Source: Symsagittifera roscoffensis (taxonomy: Eukaryota > Xenacoelomorpha > Acoela > Convolutidae). Taken from it: a stretch of DNA of 64,000 bases. This document shows, in pieces, positions 19,790-32,331 of this stretch. Made by a program: the position numbers and the translations under genes. The DNA lies in assembly GCF_963678635.1 (NCBI RefSeq), contig NC_087063.1, positions 48,927,220 through 48,991,219 of the forward strand, in the 5' to 3' direction. Under the pieces are notes generated by a model, which saw only the letters and a list, made by a program, of their open reading frames with translations, searched no databases and had not been told where the DNA came from. The stretch's first letter is position 1, and each line of letters begins with the position of its first letter.

Positions 19790-21558
19790 CATTTGAACAA
19801 CACATCGAGTTACAATTAAGCGAAGACCAAAGAGCATACAAAGAAAAATTATTTGTTGATGGTAACTTCTCAAAATTGCGAAAATACTTTGAAAGTATTC
19901 GAAAAACAGATACAATCACAGGTGAAATCTACCTGGATGATCAAAAAGCTACATCAAATAGAGATAAAGCCAATTTGCTTAAAAAACACTTTCAGTCAGT
20001 TTTTAACCACTCCCTCCATGTAGGTGAGAATAACCCATCTCATGAATGTAAAGTAGTGAATCTCTCTTTTACCACAACGGTAATCGAAAAAATCCGTGAA
20101 AATGTGGACATCATCAAAGCCAAAAGACCTGATAACCTAGGAAACATTTTTTTGAAAAAACTAAGCTGTTCTATCTCTAAATCTCTGTATCTACGTTTTA
20201 ACACAATTGCTAATAAATTTGTTATTCCGTCAACATGGAAAATAAGGGAAATTGTTCCTATCTTCAAAGAGGAAGACAAACTATTTGTCTCAAACTACCG
20301 ACCAATAAGTCTGCTAACGGTTTTCTTAAAGGTGTTAGAAAAAAACAATTTTTGATAAAAAGATTTCATCAGTAAAATTTAGCATCCTAAACTCACAACA
20401 CGGCGTCCGAAAAAAACGATCTACTGTTACAAACCTCATTGAGTATCTCCATGAGGTATATACTCACAATGATAATATCGAAACAAATTACCTGGCTTGC
20501 CTCTACCTAGATTTCCAAAAGGCATTCGACAAGGTGAACCACGCAATGATGAATGAAAAAACTAGGAGCTTTGGTTTCACAGGACAATGTTTAAAGCTAA
20601 TAAAAAATTATCTAACAGATAGAAAACAAACCATTCGCATTGGACAAGCAGTATCCGAGCCATTACCAGTACACAGTTGTGTGCCTCAGGGGTCAATTCT
20701 CGGACCTTTGATGTTTATTCTCTATTTAAATGGCCCATCAATATGTGCAATGTCAGCAACTTTTGGCTACGCAGACGATTACAAAATTTTAAATATCGAT
20801 CACCCATTTATTTTAAATATCGATACGAAGAGAATTTGGAATTGGTGTGTAAAGAAATCTATGGCAGTAAAGGTGTCAAAAACTAAAATTCTCAGTGTGA
20901 AAGGAAATGAAGAAACAGCAGAAATGAAAGATTTAGGTCTTATAATCACTAGCACATTAAGTTGGACTGAAAACGCTGCAAATAGATCTACCAAAGCTCT
21001 GAAAGCATTATGCTCTGTGAAAAGAAACATCTCCAAAATAACATCAAAGGCCATGAAATTGAAATCACACAAATCATATGTTTCAAATATTGTAAGTTAT
21101 GGCTCATCATTATGGAAACCCTCAAAAAAAGATCTCAAAATAATTGAAAGTGTACAAAAGAAAGAAACAGCATGGATATTGAGTCCAACTCAAGAATACA
21201 AAGATCGATCGATTTCGCTACACAATCCACTGCTACTGCACAAAATCCTAACTGGAAAAACTGACCTACAATGGAGAAAATTCATAAGTTACGAAACAAG
21301 GACAAACAACTTATGCGAGTATGAAAAAATTCAAAAACAAACAATTTCGATAGCAAAAACCAGAATCTGACTTTTTCCTGAGAGCCTGCAATATTAAGAA
21401 CGCCTCGAATGAACACCTCAACTTCGATATAATGGAGCACGAAAACATCAAAGAACTAATAACGAATGTTTTTTGCAGATATTTTAAAGAGAAATTCAAC
21501 AAAAACGATCCGCGCTTGTGGAGAATTGACTGCCGATGCATGAACTGTAAACTGTAAA
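19790..21558 (+). pseudogene. LINE reverse transcriptase
   Basis: RT blocks in order: FKEEDKLFVSNYRPISLL (near 20,270), YLDFQKAFDKVNH (near 20,500-20,540), HSCVPQGSILGPL (near 20,690) and the catalytic box FGYADD (near 20,770). A conserved tail follows with RLWRIDC and CMNCKL, ending near 21,558. The ORF is broken near 20,355 (stop and frame change) and near 21,368. It would copy element RNA at the nicked target; this copy is inactive. Confidence 0.85.
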
Positions 21559-21798
21559 ACTTTCGATTTGACTAAAACTCAAAGGGAGCTACCTTCCTTG
21601 GATTTATTTTTCCTAAATTCTTGTTTATTATTATATTCATTATATCAGAGTAAAAAAAAATGCATAAATATATTGCTTTTTATATATGTCTACTTTTTTT
21701 CTAAAAACTAAATTTCAAACGCTTTCGCAACTATGTGCATCGTCAAGATTTTCACAATAAACTAATCTAAATGACGATAATACATCAATTTACAAATG

Positions 21799-21998
21799 NN
21801 NNNNNNNNNNNNNNNNNNNNNNNNNNNNNNNNNNNNNNNNNNNNNNNNNNNNNNNNNNNNNNNNNNNNNNNNNNNNNNNNNNNNNNNNNNNNNNNNNNNN
21901 NNNNNNNNNNNNNNNNNNNNNNNNNNNNNNNNNNNNNNNNNNNNNNNNNNNNNNNNNNNNNNNNNNNNNNNNNNNNNNNNNNNNNNNNNNNNNNNNNN
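21799..21998. other. Assembly gap (200 N)
   Basis: Exactly 200 Ns, the usual placeholder for a gap of unknown size. Sequence continuity between the LINE and the next region is not proven. Confidence 0.99.
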
Positions 21999-24900
21999 TT
22001 TTAGGATTGCGCACTTCTTCAGTATAAAGAGTGTAATTGAAGGAACTGTTGACCGTTTCGTCCGGAGTGCGTCTACATCGGAAGGTTTGGGTTACGCGAT
22101 GAAATTATATTGCGAACAGTGGTCGGGCAAACACTACCCAGATTACTGATGGTCTCGAGTTGCATCTTGTGCCCTCGTAAAAGATAATAGTTTGAGAAAA
22201 TAACATCAGGGGCAAGGGTGACAATCTGAGATCTAACGCTAGCAGTAAGGACGTACCACCCATGCTGATCATCCAATGTCGAAGTAACCACACTCAGAAT
22301 GTGCTAGGAAAGTGCGGGGTATTGACACCGCGCAAATAGTTTTCACGACGCAAAAATTGAAAATTGGTCTGCCATCGTTAATAGTAGCTTTTTTGAGTGA
22401 ACCTAAACTCAAAGTTGTATACGAATCAAGTTGAAGTGGATATAAACCTATCAATGTAGATCAAAAGGTCAGGTAGCTTACCATAAGGGTTGAAGAGCGT
22501 GGGAAAAAGGAAACTGTTGACGGGCAATATCTAAAACTGCGTGAAGCCGATGGTTTGAGCTCAGAGCTAAGTTAGAAGATCAATGACCAGGCCACTAGCA
22601 ATATTGAAGTACTAACGTTAGAACGAAAGACAAGCCAGGACTCTACACACGCGACGAATTTGGAAGCAGTGAGCTGACACTGAAAACTTAATTAATTCCA
22701 AAACCAAAAACTTAGTCTAAAGTAACAAAAATTATTCAAAAACAGACAAGTTAGCGCAAAATAAGTTTTCAAAGAAACAATTTGAATGTAGGAAATTGGG
22801 CAAAAGAACAAAACACCCAGAAAAATTACTGCGGGAAATTGTCAAAATTGATTTTATAAAACATGTTCATTAAAATCAATCAAACAATTTTTTTGATTTT
22901 TGAATTCGATAATTTTAAGTTTCGTTTATTAAGTATCTATTAGTTAAATTCTCAAACCTAAAGATGCACTAAAATTGTGCAAAAACGTTTATGTACAATT
23001 TGAACGTATTCGAAAATTACAGAGAAGCGGGCCTTCGCAAAATTTCTGATACAACTAAAACAATGCATTAGAGGACATTGAAAATAAACGAGAGAAAAAA
23101 GAAGAAAACAATTTTTTCGACACATTTTTAATTCCGTTGTCTTGAATGAGCTTCATAAACAGCATTCCAAAACATTGAGAATCAGTAACCGAAAGGCAAC
23201 AAAAATTGCACTTGAATTTGTAGGAGACCACTTATGGTTTCATTAGTCTGGGATAAACCAACAACTGTATAATCACTAATGAGATTTTCAAGACCAACAA
23301 CTAAAGTGACCAACCAGCATAAAATCACCGCTCTAATTGATCAAACTAGCTGAAGTTTTATCTGACTTTTATCAGAAAGTGGGAAACTTCCAAATCCCTG
23401 CAATCCTTCCCGCCCCGAGCAAAGAGTGTTCCACTCACCACTTAGCCGTTTAGTATAGCTTTCAGTAATGATAAACAAATATTTTGGTTATAGTGGCTTG
23501 ATTCAGTTGGTGAATAATAGTATTTAAATTGAACTTATGTTATAATTTACTTTTTAACACACATTTTTCAAACTTCTAATTGACTGTTTGAGATTTATCT
23601 TGCTAATTCCAGTAGCTAGGCCTTTTTTACTAATTTTTGTTGGCTTTTTTGAATCTTTAAGTCTTCCTCCTTGCCTTTTTTGTCAGGATGAAAAAGGATG
23701 GATTAGCTCCTGAAATGCTTTGTCAAAGTTTCCTCCTACGCCAGTTCGGCTGCAATAGTGTGTCGTAAAGACTGGGAGGCACCGAGGAAGGACCCTGCTC
23801 ATTGAAGAGTTGGATATTTTACGAAAACCAAGTGTTAAGCAAACGATACTGCTCTCAAGGTATCCTTATCAGTTCTCAGTTCCTTCTGGCAATCAGAGAT
23901 TAGTTGTCTTTACTCGCTCTCATGCGAGTCTCTCTTTATCTCAAGAGCTTTCATTTTTGTTTTCCACGGCACCCTCCAGTTTCAGGATAGGGTCCCTCAA
24001 AACTCTTACTTCAAGTTTAATCCTCCTAACTTAGTCCGTAAGCTATACGCTTGTAACCCCCAGCGCTGCGCATTCGCCCATAAAAGCTCCAGCTTCTTGT
24101 ACTTGTTCTTCAATTTATTCCGTCTATCGATTGATACTGGCAGTCTGCCTACCACACTTGGTGGCTACAGTTGCTAGGGTCGTATCAAAAAACGATTTTT
24201 CGTATTCACAACGACAATCCTGTAAACATTCGGTCCAACCACAGGCTTAATTTTGAAGAGTTCGCACAAGAAAAAAAACAGTATCCCTGACTTCAGGCTT
24301 TTTTCGATTTCCTAAACTTCAAGAGTTTCTGTCCTACAGTTTCAACTGTGGTTCTTCTTTGATAAACTAAATTCCCAGTTGACACTGTGATTTTTTTCGA
24401 TGAGGGCACTCATTTTTTTCAGTTTTTTTGAGCTCTCTAAAACCTATTTATGACTTAACTTATTCTTTAATTTTCAATAGTTTCATCAGTTTTTCCTGTA
24501 CATAGTGCGTTTGTTTCTCTAATCACCCTTTGTTTTCATTCGTCTGCATTTTTTCAAACTCTGTATGGAATCTCTTCAGATTTCCATGATAAGTATACTT
24601 GCCAAAAGGGTTCAATGTTTGAAAAACTATTGGGCAGTTCGCTCGGTCCGTCATCAAAGCTGTAGAGCATCAAAAATATACTTACAACCAACTCAAAATT
24701 TTACAAAACAGAAATATTGATAAGTTTGATAGAAATTTCTCTATCCATCCACCATTGACAAAAACAGTATATCTTGAGGTTTTCTAACCAAGACAATGAA
24801 TACTACCGCATCTATGGTTAAATTCATTGTTCGAGACAATCCAAGTCATAATGGCTTTATTTTTTCCAATATTGTCTCAGCAATGCTTCTTTTCCAGTTA

Positions 24901-25397
24901 TTTTTTTTCTACTATTTGGGCTACTTGACTAGCATTGAATTCGACCCCAGTGAACAAACTTTTACAAACTATTTTCATTGAGAGCAATTTTGGATATTTT
25001 CCATCAGACACCAGAACACTATCAGGATGTGACGACACTTTGAAACTTTTTTATAGGATACCCAAAAGTGATTACCTAGTTCAAAAGCGTTGGATATATT
25101 TCAAGCAGTTGCGGTAAACAATTCTGCATGGTGGGTCATTTTATCGGACCTTAGCATCCATATTATTGCTCGAAACTTCCACAGGTACTTCTTCTATGAA
25201 GAAAAAATTTCATCAAACTTGATATCATCGTTGATGAAATGACATAACAAAATCGCCTTTTTTGTGAAAATCTTGGTCATTTTTATTATATTCATCCCAG
25301 TAGAAGTTCCTTTCGCAAAATGCCAAATTATAAATAAAAGACATGCTCAAAACATTTTCTTATGTCAGAAAGTCACAAGTGCAAAACATGTCTAGTT
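21999..25397. other. AT-rich intergenic DNA, no gene recognised
   Basis: Only short ORFs with no recognisable domain (for example 22,073-22,291 minus, 23,810-24,034 plus, 24,796-24,981 plus). The stretch 22,000-22,700 looks less AT-rich and may be decayed coding DNA, but nothing in it could be named. Confidence 0.5.
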
Positions 25398-25933
25398 GTT
25401 CCGACTTTCGATACGAAAGTAACGGAATATTTGTGCTCGGGGTGGGTTTTTTTTTCTTCAGACAAATTTCGACTTTTTAACTAGCCATTTTTGACGGAAT
25501 TTTTTTATATCATTTGAAAAGTATTGTTGTCCTGAGCTCAAATTTGAAAAGATATTTCACCTGTGATCATTTTTCGTAAAATTATGAGGGTTTAAAGATT
25601 GCCGTTTTGACCAATTTGGGACAATTAACGCGCGATATAATTCGCGCTATCAACGCGTAAGCGGAGATTTAATCCGTCTTATAAATCGTTCCAAATTTGT
25701 TAAACGAAGCTTATATGCCGTAATTGATTTGTTACAAGGAGCAAAATCTATCCTTTTGTACTTTGTATGGCGTGTTGGGGGATGATTTTCATTTAAAAAA
25801 TTTCAAATTTTAGACAAAAAAAAATTTCATTTTATTTTTTCTTACATTTAATTTTTTATTGTTATTACTGCTTCATAAACCTTTAAAGGCAGTCGGAACA
25901 ATCAGGGCTTCACCCTGATACGAGCAGTCTTGT
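25398..25933. repeat. Single arm of a foldback/MITE-like element
   Basis: Begins GTTCCGACTTTCGATACGA and has the inverse AGTCGGAAC at 25,891-25,899, followed by a GC-rich tail ending in GAGCAGTCTTG. About 500 bp is closely similar, in the same orientation, to the left arm of the palindrome at 40,383-40,881. Here the right arm is absent. No ORF; likely a non-autonomous DNA element. Confidence 0.8.
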
Positions 25934-27539
25934 TTACTTTAAATTTTCTCTTTAAATGTCACATCTTTGCTTTGCAATTTTTTGTTTTTGTAAAATGTGT
26001 TCTATTATTGAAAAATTTGTCTAATGTAAATACAAAGATCGTTGGTTTCTTTTTTTACCACAAATATATGCAATAGCAGTTATTCTCTATAAGCTTCAAT
26101 CGCAATTCAATTGCAAATGATTAGAGCAGATCCCTTAACCTTACGTTTTCTGAGTGAAAATATTTCTTTAGAAATACATATTTAATGCCCCGCTGTTTTT
26201 CCCTGTTCTCATGAAATTTTTTAAAAAGTTTTTAACGTAGAAGTAGTCGCAGTCTCCGTAGCAAGTACTGAATCTAGCTTTTAAATACCATATCAATCTT
26301 CTAAAGCTTCGTACACAGTATATCGTTAAATAGGTAGAAAAATAATTTAGGCTTGTTTCCATATGTAGGTTTGCTTGCATCATCCCTGCAGTTATCTTTC
26401 CTGAGAGCCGTTACTGTGCTTGATATTAAAAACATGCAGTATCTCAGTCCTATTCAAAATGCTATTGGTTTAAAAAGTATTTGCCGCTTTTAACAAATTC
26501 AGATACTTCTTTTTTCAGCGCAATTACCACTTTCTCTCAAAAAAACTAGTTTAATTCCTGGAATCGGTTCAACTTGTAATACTAAAATTTGCTGTTTTTT
26601 CGGTTGAAAATATGGTGCCTGTTAAAAAGAAGCTGTCTTTGTAGATCCCTTGGGAAACTTCTGGTGTAAGAAAAGAAACTAGATGCCAATGTTGTATTTT
26701 GGTCCGTATTGTTATCGGTAGTTCCTGCTCAAATTACATTGTATCACGTACAAGTTCATGGTTTTTTCGGAGTTTTGTTTTGATTTTCAACGAAAACGCT
26801 TGGGTTGGCAAAGTTTTTAGTTCGTGTATTCTCAAAGATGCAAAATAGCGTTAAAGAACGAGGATGACCCAAACTTAGCTAAAATGGATTTTTTTGCTCG
26901 CTGTTGAACCAAGGGTTGTTAGGCCATCATCATCATCATTTGAAGATATCTGGCCAAAGAGCCAAAACATGAAATCCAATTGTCCAACAATTCTTAAGCT
27001 ACTGTCTGAGCCTATTGATATGCTACTTGAATAGACAGTGCCATTTTGAGAATCGATTATGATCAGAAGAGTATCCTTGAAATCTGTGGCGCCACTGTAG
27101 GCGAGCAAAATATCTTTTTTTTCCCCTGTGCGAGAACAACAAGTCAATTTTTGATGTAGTTCTGTCAGCTATTAGGAACTTGATATAAAGTTCGAGTTCA
27201 TTCATAATATCACCATTACAGTAATTGCAATAATTTTTCTGATTCTTACTGTTTAAATCAGCTTTTTTAAAAGTTTGAAATTTGTTCATCATCAGGAAAC
27301 ATTCTGAACTAATATGACAGTCTAAACCAGAGAACCAAAGCGGACCTTCGCAACACTGGCAATGCAACCTTATTCACAAGCATTGTCAACAGAATTCCAC
27401 ACAAATCTGAACTCAGTAAAATTCAAATATTTTCAAATTTTGGGCAATTTTTTTTTCTGGAAAGATGAAAACTAAATTGTAAAGAGGAGTTATAAAATGC
27501 ACAGCACAATGAAAAAAAGGCCTCGAAGCGTTTTACATT
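25934..27539. other. AT-rich intergenic DNA with unrecognised minus-strand ORFs
   Basis: Two overlapping minus-strand frames at 26,875-27,367 (114 and 90 codons) have balanced composition. They include a Cys-rich start (CHCCEGPLWFSG type, CNYCNGD) and a hydrophobic end. They may be one broken gene or an exon pair, but I recognise no family. The rest appears empty. Confidence 0.4.
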
Positions 27540-27847
27540 AGACGGAAGAGACGACATTTTTTATCAACTCTGACAGCGACCCGGAAAGTTCGGTTCTCAG
27601 AACCGAATGGGTGCCACTCGAAAACCATCCAGTTAAAAATCGGGAAGTTGTTAATGCAGCAACGGATGAAACGAAAATTTTCAGAGCATTAGTCGGCGCA
27701 AAGAATGCTACTTTCAGTGCAACTATTGATACCCGAAAGCCAGTATCATTTGTAAATAGGAAGACAGTGGTTATGTTGATGCTCAGAGAACCGAGTGCAA
27801 AGTGCTATCAATTCGAGATAAACCTAACGTTATTCACAAACCACTAA
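27540..27847 (+). pseudogene. Retropepsin relic of another LTR element
   Basis: The frame 27,611-27,847 contains FSATIDTRKPVSFVNRKT, which matches the retroviral-type aspartic protease flap region with the catalytic Gly of DTG replaced by Arg. The segment before it (EWVPLENHPV) is typical of Gag-Pol linkers. No RT or LTR adjoins it, so it is an isolated fragment. Confidence 0.5.
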
Positions 27848-28159
27848 CAATATTTGGTACTTCACAATTTTTTCCCTTTCAAACTAATTAAACTGATGCC
27901 ATAATGTAAAATTTTTCAGTTTCAAAAAATAAAACACGATGCTTTTTGGTTTTCGACCAACAACCCGAACTAGGGATGGGATTGTAACGAGACAACTGAA
28001 ACAACCTAAGAATGTAGCCGCAGTCAACTAAGCCGAAATAGTTTTTTACGAAACTTCAAGATAGTTGGAGATTTTTTCGTACAAAATTATAATGACGTAT
28101 TCACTTGGTTAAGTAGTTTAAAATACATAAATTTTACACCTTTTTTAAGTCCAACAGAA

Positions 28160-28183
28160 CAGGGCATATCAAAATACTATTGC
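28160..28183. repeat. hAT left terminal inverted repeat
   Basis: CAGGGCATATCAAAATACTA and four more bases, inverted at 30023-30046 with two differences. Confidence 0.9.
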
Positions 28184-28313
28184 AATATTATTGCTTTCCG
28201 AATTTTTTGGCAATAAAATATTGTTTTTTTTTCACGGTTGCAATATAATATTGCAATATATTGCAATACTTCCGAAAAGAAAACTGCAAGAAACAATGAA
28301 TTGGAAACAACTA

Positions 28314-29724
28314 TTAAAAATTATTTTTGTCAACACATTCTTTCACGGTATTAATGTCCCAAAATTTATGATTGTAGTGAAGAAAAAGTTGCATTTCCAG
28401 ATTAGCAGGCAGCCTACTTTTCCGATAATCATTATAAGCATAACCAGCTTTGCTGAAAAATCTTTCGGGAATATTTGAAGTCGGTGTAATAAATTCCGTT
28501 CTCATGAATCTGCAACTGGTCGACAACTGGAATTTTCGTTTTTTGAGAGCATTTTTTGCAAAATCATCATCTTCCGTACTGGAAGTATCGGACGGGGCGA
28601 CCAATAATTGAAGTGGTTTTGCGGCCTCCAATTCATTATACGTCAATTCACCGGCTCTACCATTCTGAATTTTGATAATGGCGTTTTCGAAAAAATTGTC
28701 TTCTTTTTGACCCAAATAACGAACTGTTTCCGGAAACTTTTCAAGAATAGGATCAAATAAGTAGCGAACATCAGCTATAGTAGTCGAATTAGCTTGTAAT
28801 TCAATGCAAGTTGAGTTGAATATCTTCAATTTGGTTAGAAGAGAAATTGCATTTTTTTCTTGAATTGGGGTCAATAGCATATCGTTCTGATAAAATGCTC
28901 AATTTCGACATAACGAGAAAGCATACTGTATACACTGGACCATCGTGTAGGTGCCCGCAGTACCGGAGAAAGGTTCGTTAACGCACGTAATTTTCCCGCC
29001 ATTTTCAGCTGGCGCAGTCTGACCATCATGGCGTGAATTCGATCAATAATGTCCAAAAACTCCGAACAAAACTCACCAACCGCCAGGTTTAGTTTGTGAG
29101 AAGCACAACCTAACATTGGAACTCCAAGTAACTCTGCAACCTTTTTGTTAGTCGAGCAGTTGTCTGAAATTATGGAAGTGATGCAAACCATCTCTTTTCT
29201 GTAAACTTTTGTCACTACCCAGTTAATGAAATTAACATCTTGATCTGCCCCGAAATTTGATTCATCAATAAAGGGGGAAAAAGCTAGTAATGTGCTTTTC
29301 TTCTACTCTTTTTGCAATGCATTCCATGTACTTTTTGAGAGAGTTTCTCTGAAATTTCCGGTAAATTTGAATATTTTCGGGTAAAAACCTCTTCAACGAA
29401 ATTGAATGGCTTCAGATGTGTTGAAACCCAATCAACCCATCCATGTATCTTCTTGGTTTTCTCGGAATGACCTGATATTGTTCGATAGAAATTGGTAATA
29501 TTCTGCTGGTTTGGGTTTCCATCTAAAGGAGTTTCTTTTAGCAGTTTGTATTCTTCTCGATGAGAATGCTCAATGTGATCAATCAAGTTTTGCCACCCAG
29601 ATTTGTCTTTGCGAGTTCTTTTATTCCCACATTTACATTCATATCTGTCGTTCTCACAAGGCAGAAGAGAATAAAATGTAAGAGCAATTTCCTTATTTGA
29701 TCTGTAGTTAACTTTAGCTGTCAT
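28314..29724 (-). pseudogene. hAT transposase (BED finger, core and dimerisation domain), frameshifted
   Basis: Likely start is the ATG at 29724 (MTAKVNYRSN). An N-terminal BED zinc finger has Cys-x-Cys (YECKCGN) and a closing HIEHSH. The core then runs in three frames joined near 29,295 and 28,875: FSPFIDESNFGAD, SDNCSTNKKVAELLGV, GCASHKLNLAVGEF and TRWSSVYSM. The C-terminal dimerisation domain is clear (ITPTSNIPERFFSKAGYAY, then KFWDINTV). The enzyme would cut and paste the element; the two frameshifts make this copy non-autonomous. Joining the pieces gives roughly 470 residues, short for the family. Confidence 0.88.
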
Positions 29725-30022
29725 TTTGATGTGAACCATAAAATATGTACTCGAATATGTACTTAGACACGTGTAATATGTGCAATTTGCAACGTTAGCC
29801 AATTGCATTCCAGCTAACCAGACAAGCAGTCGCCACGCAATTATGCCGTGCCAGCTATAAATGGCGGGAAAATTACGTGCATTTAACCTAAACGCTGCTT
29901 TATTAATCAATTTAAGTATTGCAAAATATTGCAATATATTGCAGTATAAATATCAATATATTGCTTATGATAATTGTTCAAAATAGAATATTGCAATATA
30001 CATATTGCAATATATTGCAATA

Positions 30023-30046
30023 GCAATAGTATTTTGATGGGCCCTG
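30023..30046. repeat. hAT right terminal inverted repeat
   Basis: Ends GATGGGCCCTG; pairs with 28160-28183. Confidence 0.9.
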
Positions 30047-30884
30047 AACAGAACGTAGAAGCAGGTAAATAAACATTTCAGCGACCATTTCATAGCTCCA
30101 GTAATTATAACAGTAAGAAAGGACGGATCCTTCAAATAAAGGAAAAACGCCAAGCCATTGATCGACATATTTTTTCGGAATAAATATTAATCGCTCAATG
30201 AGCTAGAATTTCAATATTCCGCAGTTGAAGTTATCACTTCTCATTTATTTCTCAACGTTGACATATAACGAGCATTTTGTATTGTTTTATTCAACAAATT
30301 TGACATAGCGTGCCAAAAAACTCAGTAGAATACTTTCAAAAAAAGTGTCGCTAGAGGGCTTCAAAGTTAAAAAGAATATTATTATCCGATCAGATTTTTT
30401 CATAATTCAGAACTTACAGAACTCTCAATCAATACATTCAGGGGAAGAAGTCAAAATGACAGATTCGTTACTGATAAAAGCGTGATAAAAAATATTGTGG
30501 TTTTTTTTTCAAAACTGAACAGTGTTAGAACACTATTTTATCTAGAATTTAGTAAAACTAAAGATTTAGGAGTCTACTAAAAATAGCCGCAAATCACCCG
30601 AATGTAGCTTCCGCAAGATGAGCGCAGAGTCAATCAAAGACGAAAAACAATCCAGTCTTCATATTGCCCACGGATGATTTGTGATCAGTTTCCGAATCTT
30701 TGAAAGAAGTGGAGGAAGGAAACCCAGCTGAAGCAACTATAAAACAGTCCAAACCGTATTGGTCAGGAGCCGATTAGGAGACATATGAACTGCCAGCCCA
30801 GCGAAAAATCCGATCTTTGATCTTACCTTATCCTTTCAGATCTTCAGAAAAGGGGCGTTAACATTACCAAAAGCGGTGCAATTC
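30047..30884. other. Host DNA between the hAT and LTR elements
   Basis: No ORF with recognisable content. The last bases, ATTC at 30,881-30,884, are the left copy of the 4-bp target duplication of the adjacent LTR retrotransposon. Confidence 0.5.
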
Positions 30885-31142
30885 TGAGATAGGGACCAGT
30901 TTTGAGTTTATGTAAGTGCTATCAATTTGTTCGAGATAGGAACCAGTTTTGAGTTTATGTAAGTGCTATCAATTTGTTCCTTCTGTCTGGGGACCTGCTG
31001 TCGTGACCTTGCGATCTCTAATGTCCGATGTAATCTGAAATAGAACAGTGCAGTAAGACTTCGATTTGATGACTAACAGTTGCCTAAAATTAAACTTAAC
31101 AAACAAACCTTTTTCGACATTATACGTCTACGAACTTCAACA
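30885..31142 (+). repeat. 5' LTR
   Basis: 258 bp, TG...CA. It contains an internal tandem duplication of about 47 bp (unit starts GAGATAGG and ends AATTTGTTC) at its 5' end. It matches 36722-36979 with about ten differences. Confidence 0.93.
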
Positions 31143-32110
31143 TGGCGCAGCCAGCAGAGAAAAAAAGCGGGGGAAAAAATCCACTTAATATAATAGTATT
31201 TTGGGATGCACGAACACCGGAACCTCCAGTTTACTGGGAGGAGTGGCTAGTTAAATTTCACTGGGGGATGATAGCAAAATACGACATTGAAACCGATGAC
31301 TTCTACTTTGCGAGTACTTTAAATGCGGCGGCTATCACAGCGTTGCCTGAGGAGGTCAATGGAAAAAACCGTATCGATTCGGAAAAGAAGTTGAAGTCTA
31401 ATCTATACCTTTGTATTGGAGACGAGGCGCAAAGGATATTCAAAGCACAAAAACCGGCGGTTAATGTTAAAACGGAACGTTACCCACGGGTCCTTGACGA
31501 GATGCAAAATGTTTTTCAACGTGAGCGGGATGTAACTCATGAAAAGGGACTTTTCTACGGACGAAAACAACGTGAGAATGAAACGTTCGACAAACTCCAC
31601 GCGGAATTAAGCGCCCTAGTAGGCAGATGTGATTTTGCGATTGCGGCCGAAAATGTTTGTGATATTTTCATTATGAATATGCGGGAATCGGATTGCCAAC
31701 GAGAATCATCTCGATCAACAAAGTAACCAGAGGAATTTTACAGGATCGCATTATCGTATGAACGTGGTGAGCGCGCATACAAATCATATACTGGAAAACC
31801 GGCTTCAACAGCGCCGGCGATTTCTATAAAAACAGGAGCCGGTCAATAATATAAGAAGGAGACACGGATTTTTCCGAGGTCGAGGATACGGGGGTCGTGG
31901 AGGATACACCCAAGGATCAAATAGTGGGGGAAGCAGCAATAACTGTCGGTGTTATAATTGCGACGCACCAAATTTTACCCTTGATCACATAGCAAATTGT
32001 CCTGCAAAGGGAGCAACATGCAACTCGTGCCGAAAACTGGGACACATTGAACGAACATGCAGAGGAATTGGGAGGGGTACTAACCAATGGAGAGGACGAG
32101 GACGAGTCGG
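31142..32110 (+). pseudogene. Gag with two zinc knuckles
   Basis: The first frame (31142-31726, 194 residues) is the capsid-like part (YWEEWLVKFHWGMIAKYDI, VLDEMQNVFQRERD, ETFDKLHAELSALV). After a frameshift near 31,710 the nucleocapsid follows around 31,940-32,060: CRCYNCDAPNFTLDHIANC, then CNSCRKLGHIERTC (CX2CX4HX4C). A Gly/Arg-rich RNA-binding stretch (GRGYGGRGGYTQG) lies between. The start is unusual in overlapping the primer binding site. Confidence 0.8.
31143..31160 (+). other. Primer binding site overlapping the gag start codon
   Basis: TGGCGCAGCCAG follows the LTR directly, the TGG start being the usual complement of a tRNA CCA end. The gag ATG (31142-31144) uses the last A of the LTR and the first TG of this site. 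The related element at 43.7-48.4 kb has TGGCGCGGTCAG at the same place. The exact tRNA is not assigned. Confidence 0.65.
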
Positions 32111-32331
32111 CTTAGTCAGAGATGAAAATGAGCACCATCAGAGCACGCAGAATGTTAATGATTTGGCAGAAAAGGTCCAGTGTCGTGGGTGAATCAGCAG
32201 GGAAGCGGGGAAAATAAATCCATGACGTCAGGATTGGACGATTACATGGTAATGTCAATAAAAAGTTAAAAAACGAAACTGAACTGAAGATCCCTGGGGC
32301 CCGAGTCCAGGTTGAGGTGTGAGGAAAAAAA

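Larger units (their letters stand above)
18571..21560 (+). mobile_element. Decayed non-LTR (LINE) retrotransposon
   Basis: Plus-strand fragments in the order endonuclease, reverse transcriptase and a short Cys-containing C-terminus, all interrupted by stops and frameshifts. No poly-A tail or target duplication could be fixed; A-rich bases near 21,650 may mark the 3' end. The order and motifs fit the APE-endonuclease LINEs (Jockey/CR1-like); the clade is not resolved. Confidence 0.8.
28160..30046 (-). mobile_element. hAT DNA transposon with TIRs and target duplication
   Basis: About 1.89 kb. The ends are 24-bp inverted repeats starting CAGGGC (28160-28183 and 30023-30046, two mismatches). The flanks are AACAGAA(C) on the left (28153-28160) and AACAGAAC on the right (30047-30054), an 8-bp duplication if the shared C is counted once, as expected for hAT. 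Multiple ATTGCAATAT repeats sit just inside both ends. The single minus-strand transposase gene is broken by two frameshifts. Confidence 0.88.

Noticed and set aside
22073-22454. Minus-strand ORFs after the assembly gap
   Set aside because: Composition is protein-like, but there is no recognisable motif, splice pattern or neighbour; not called as a gene.
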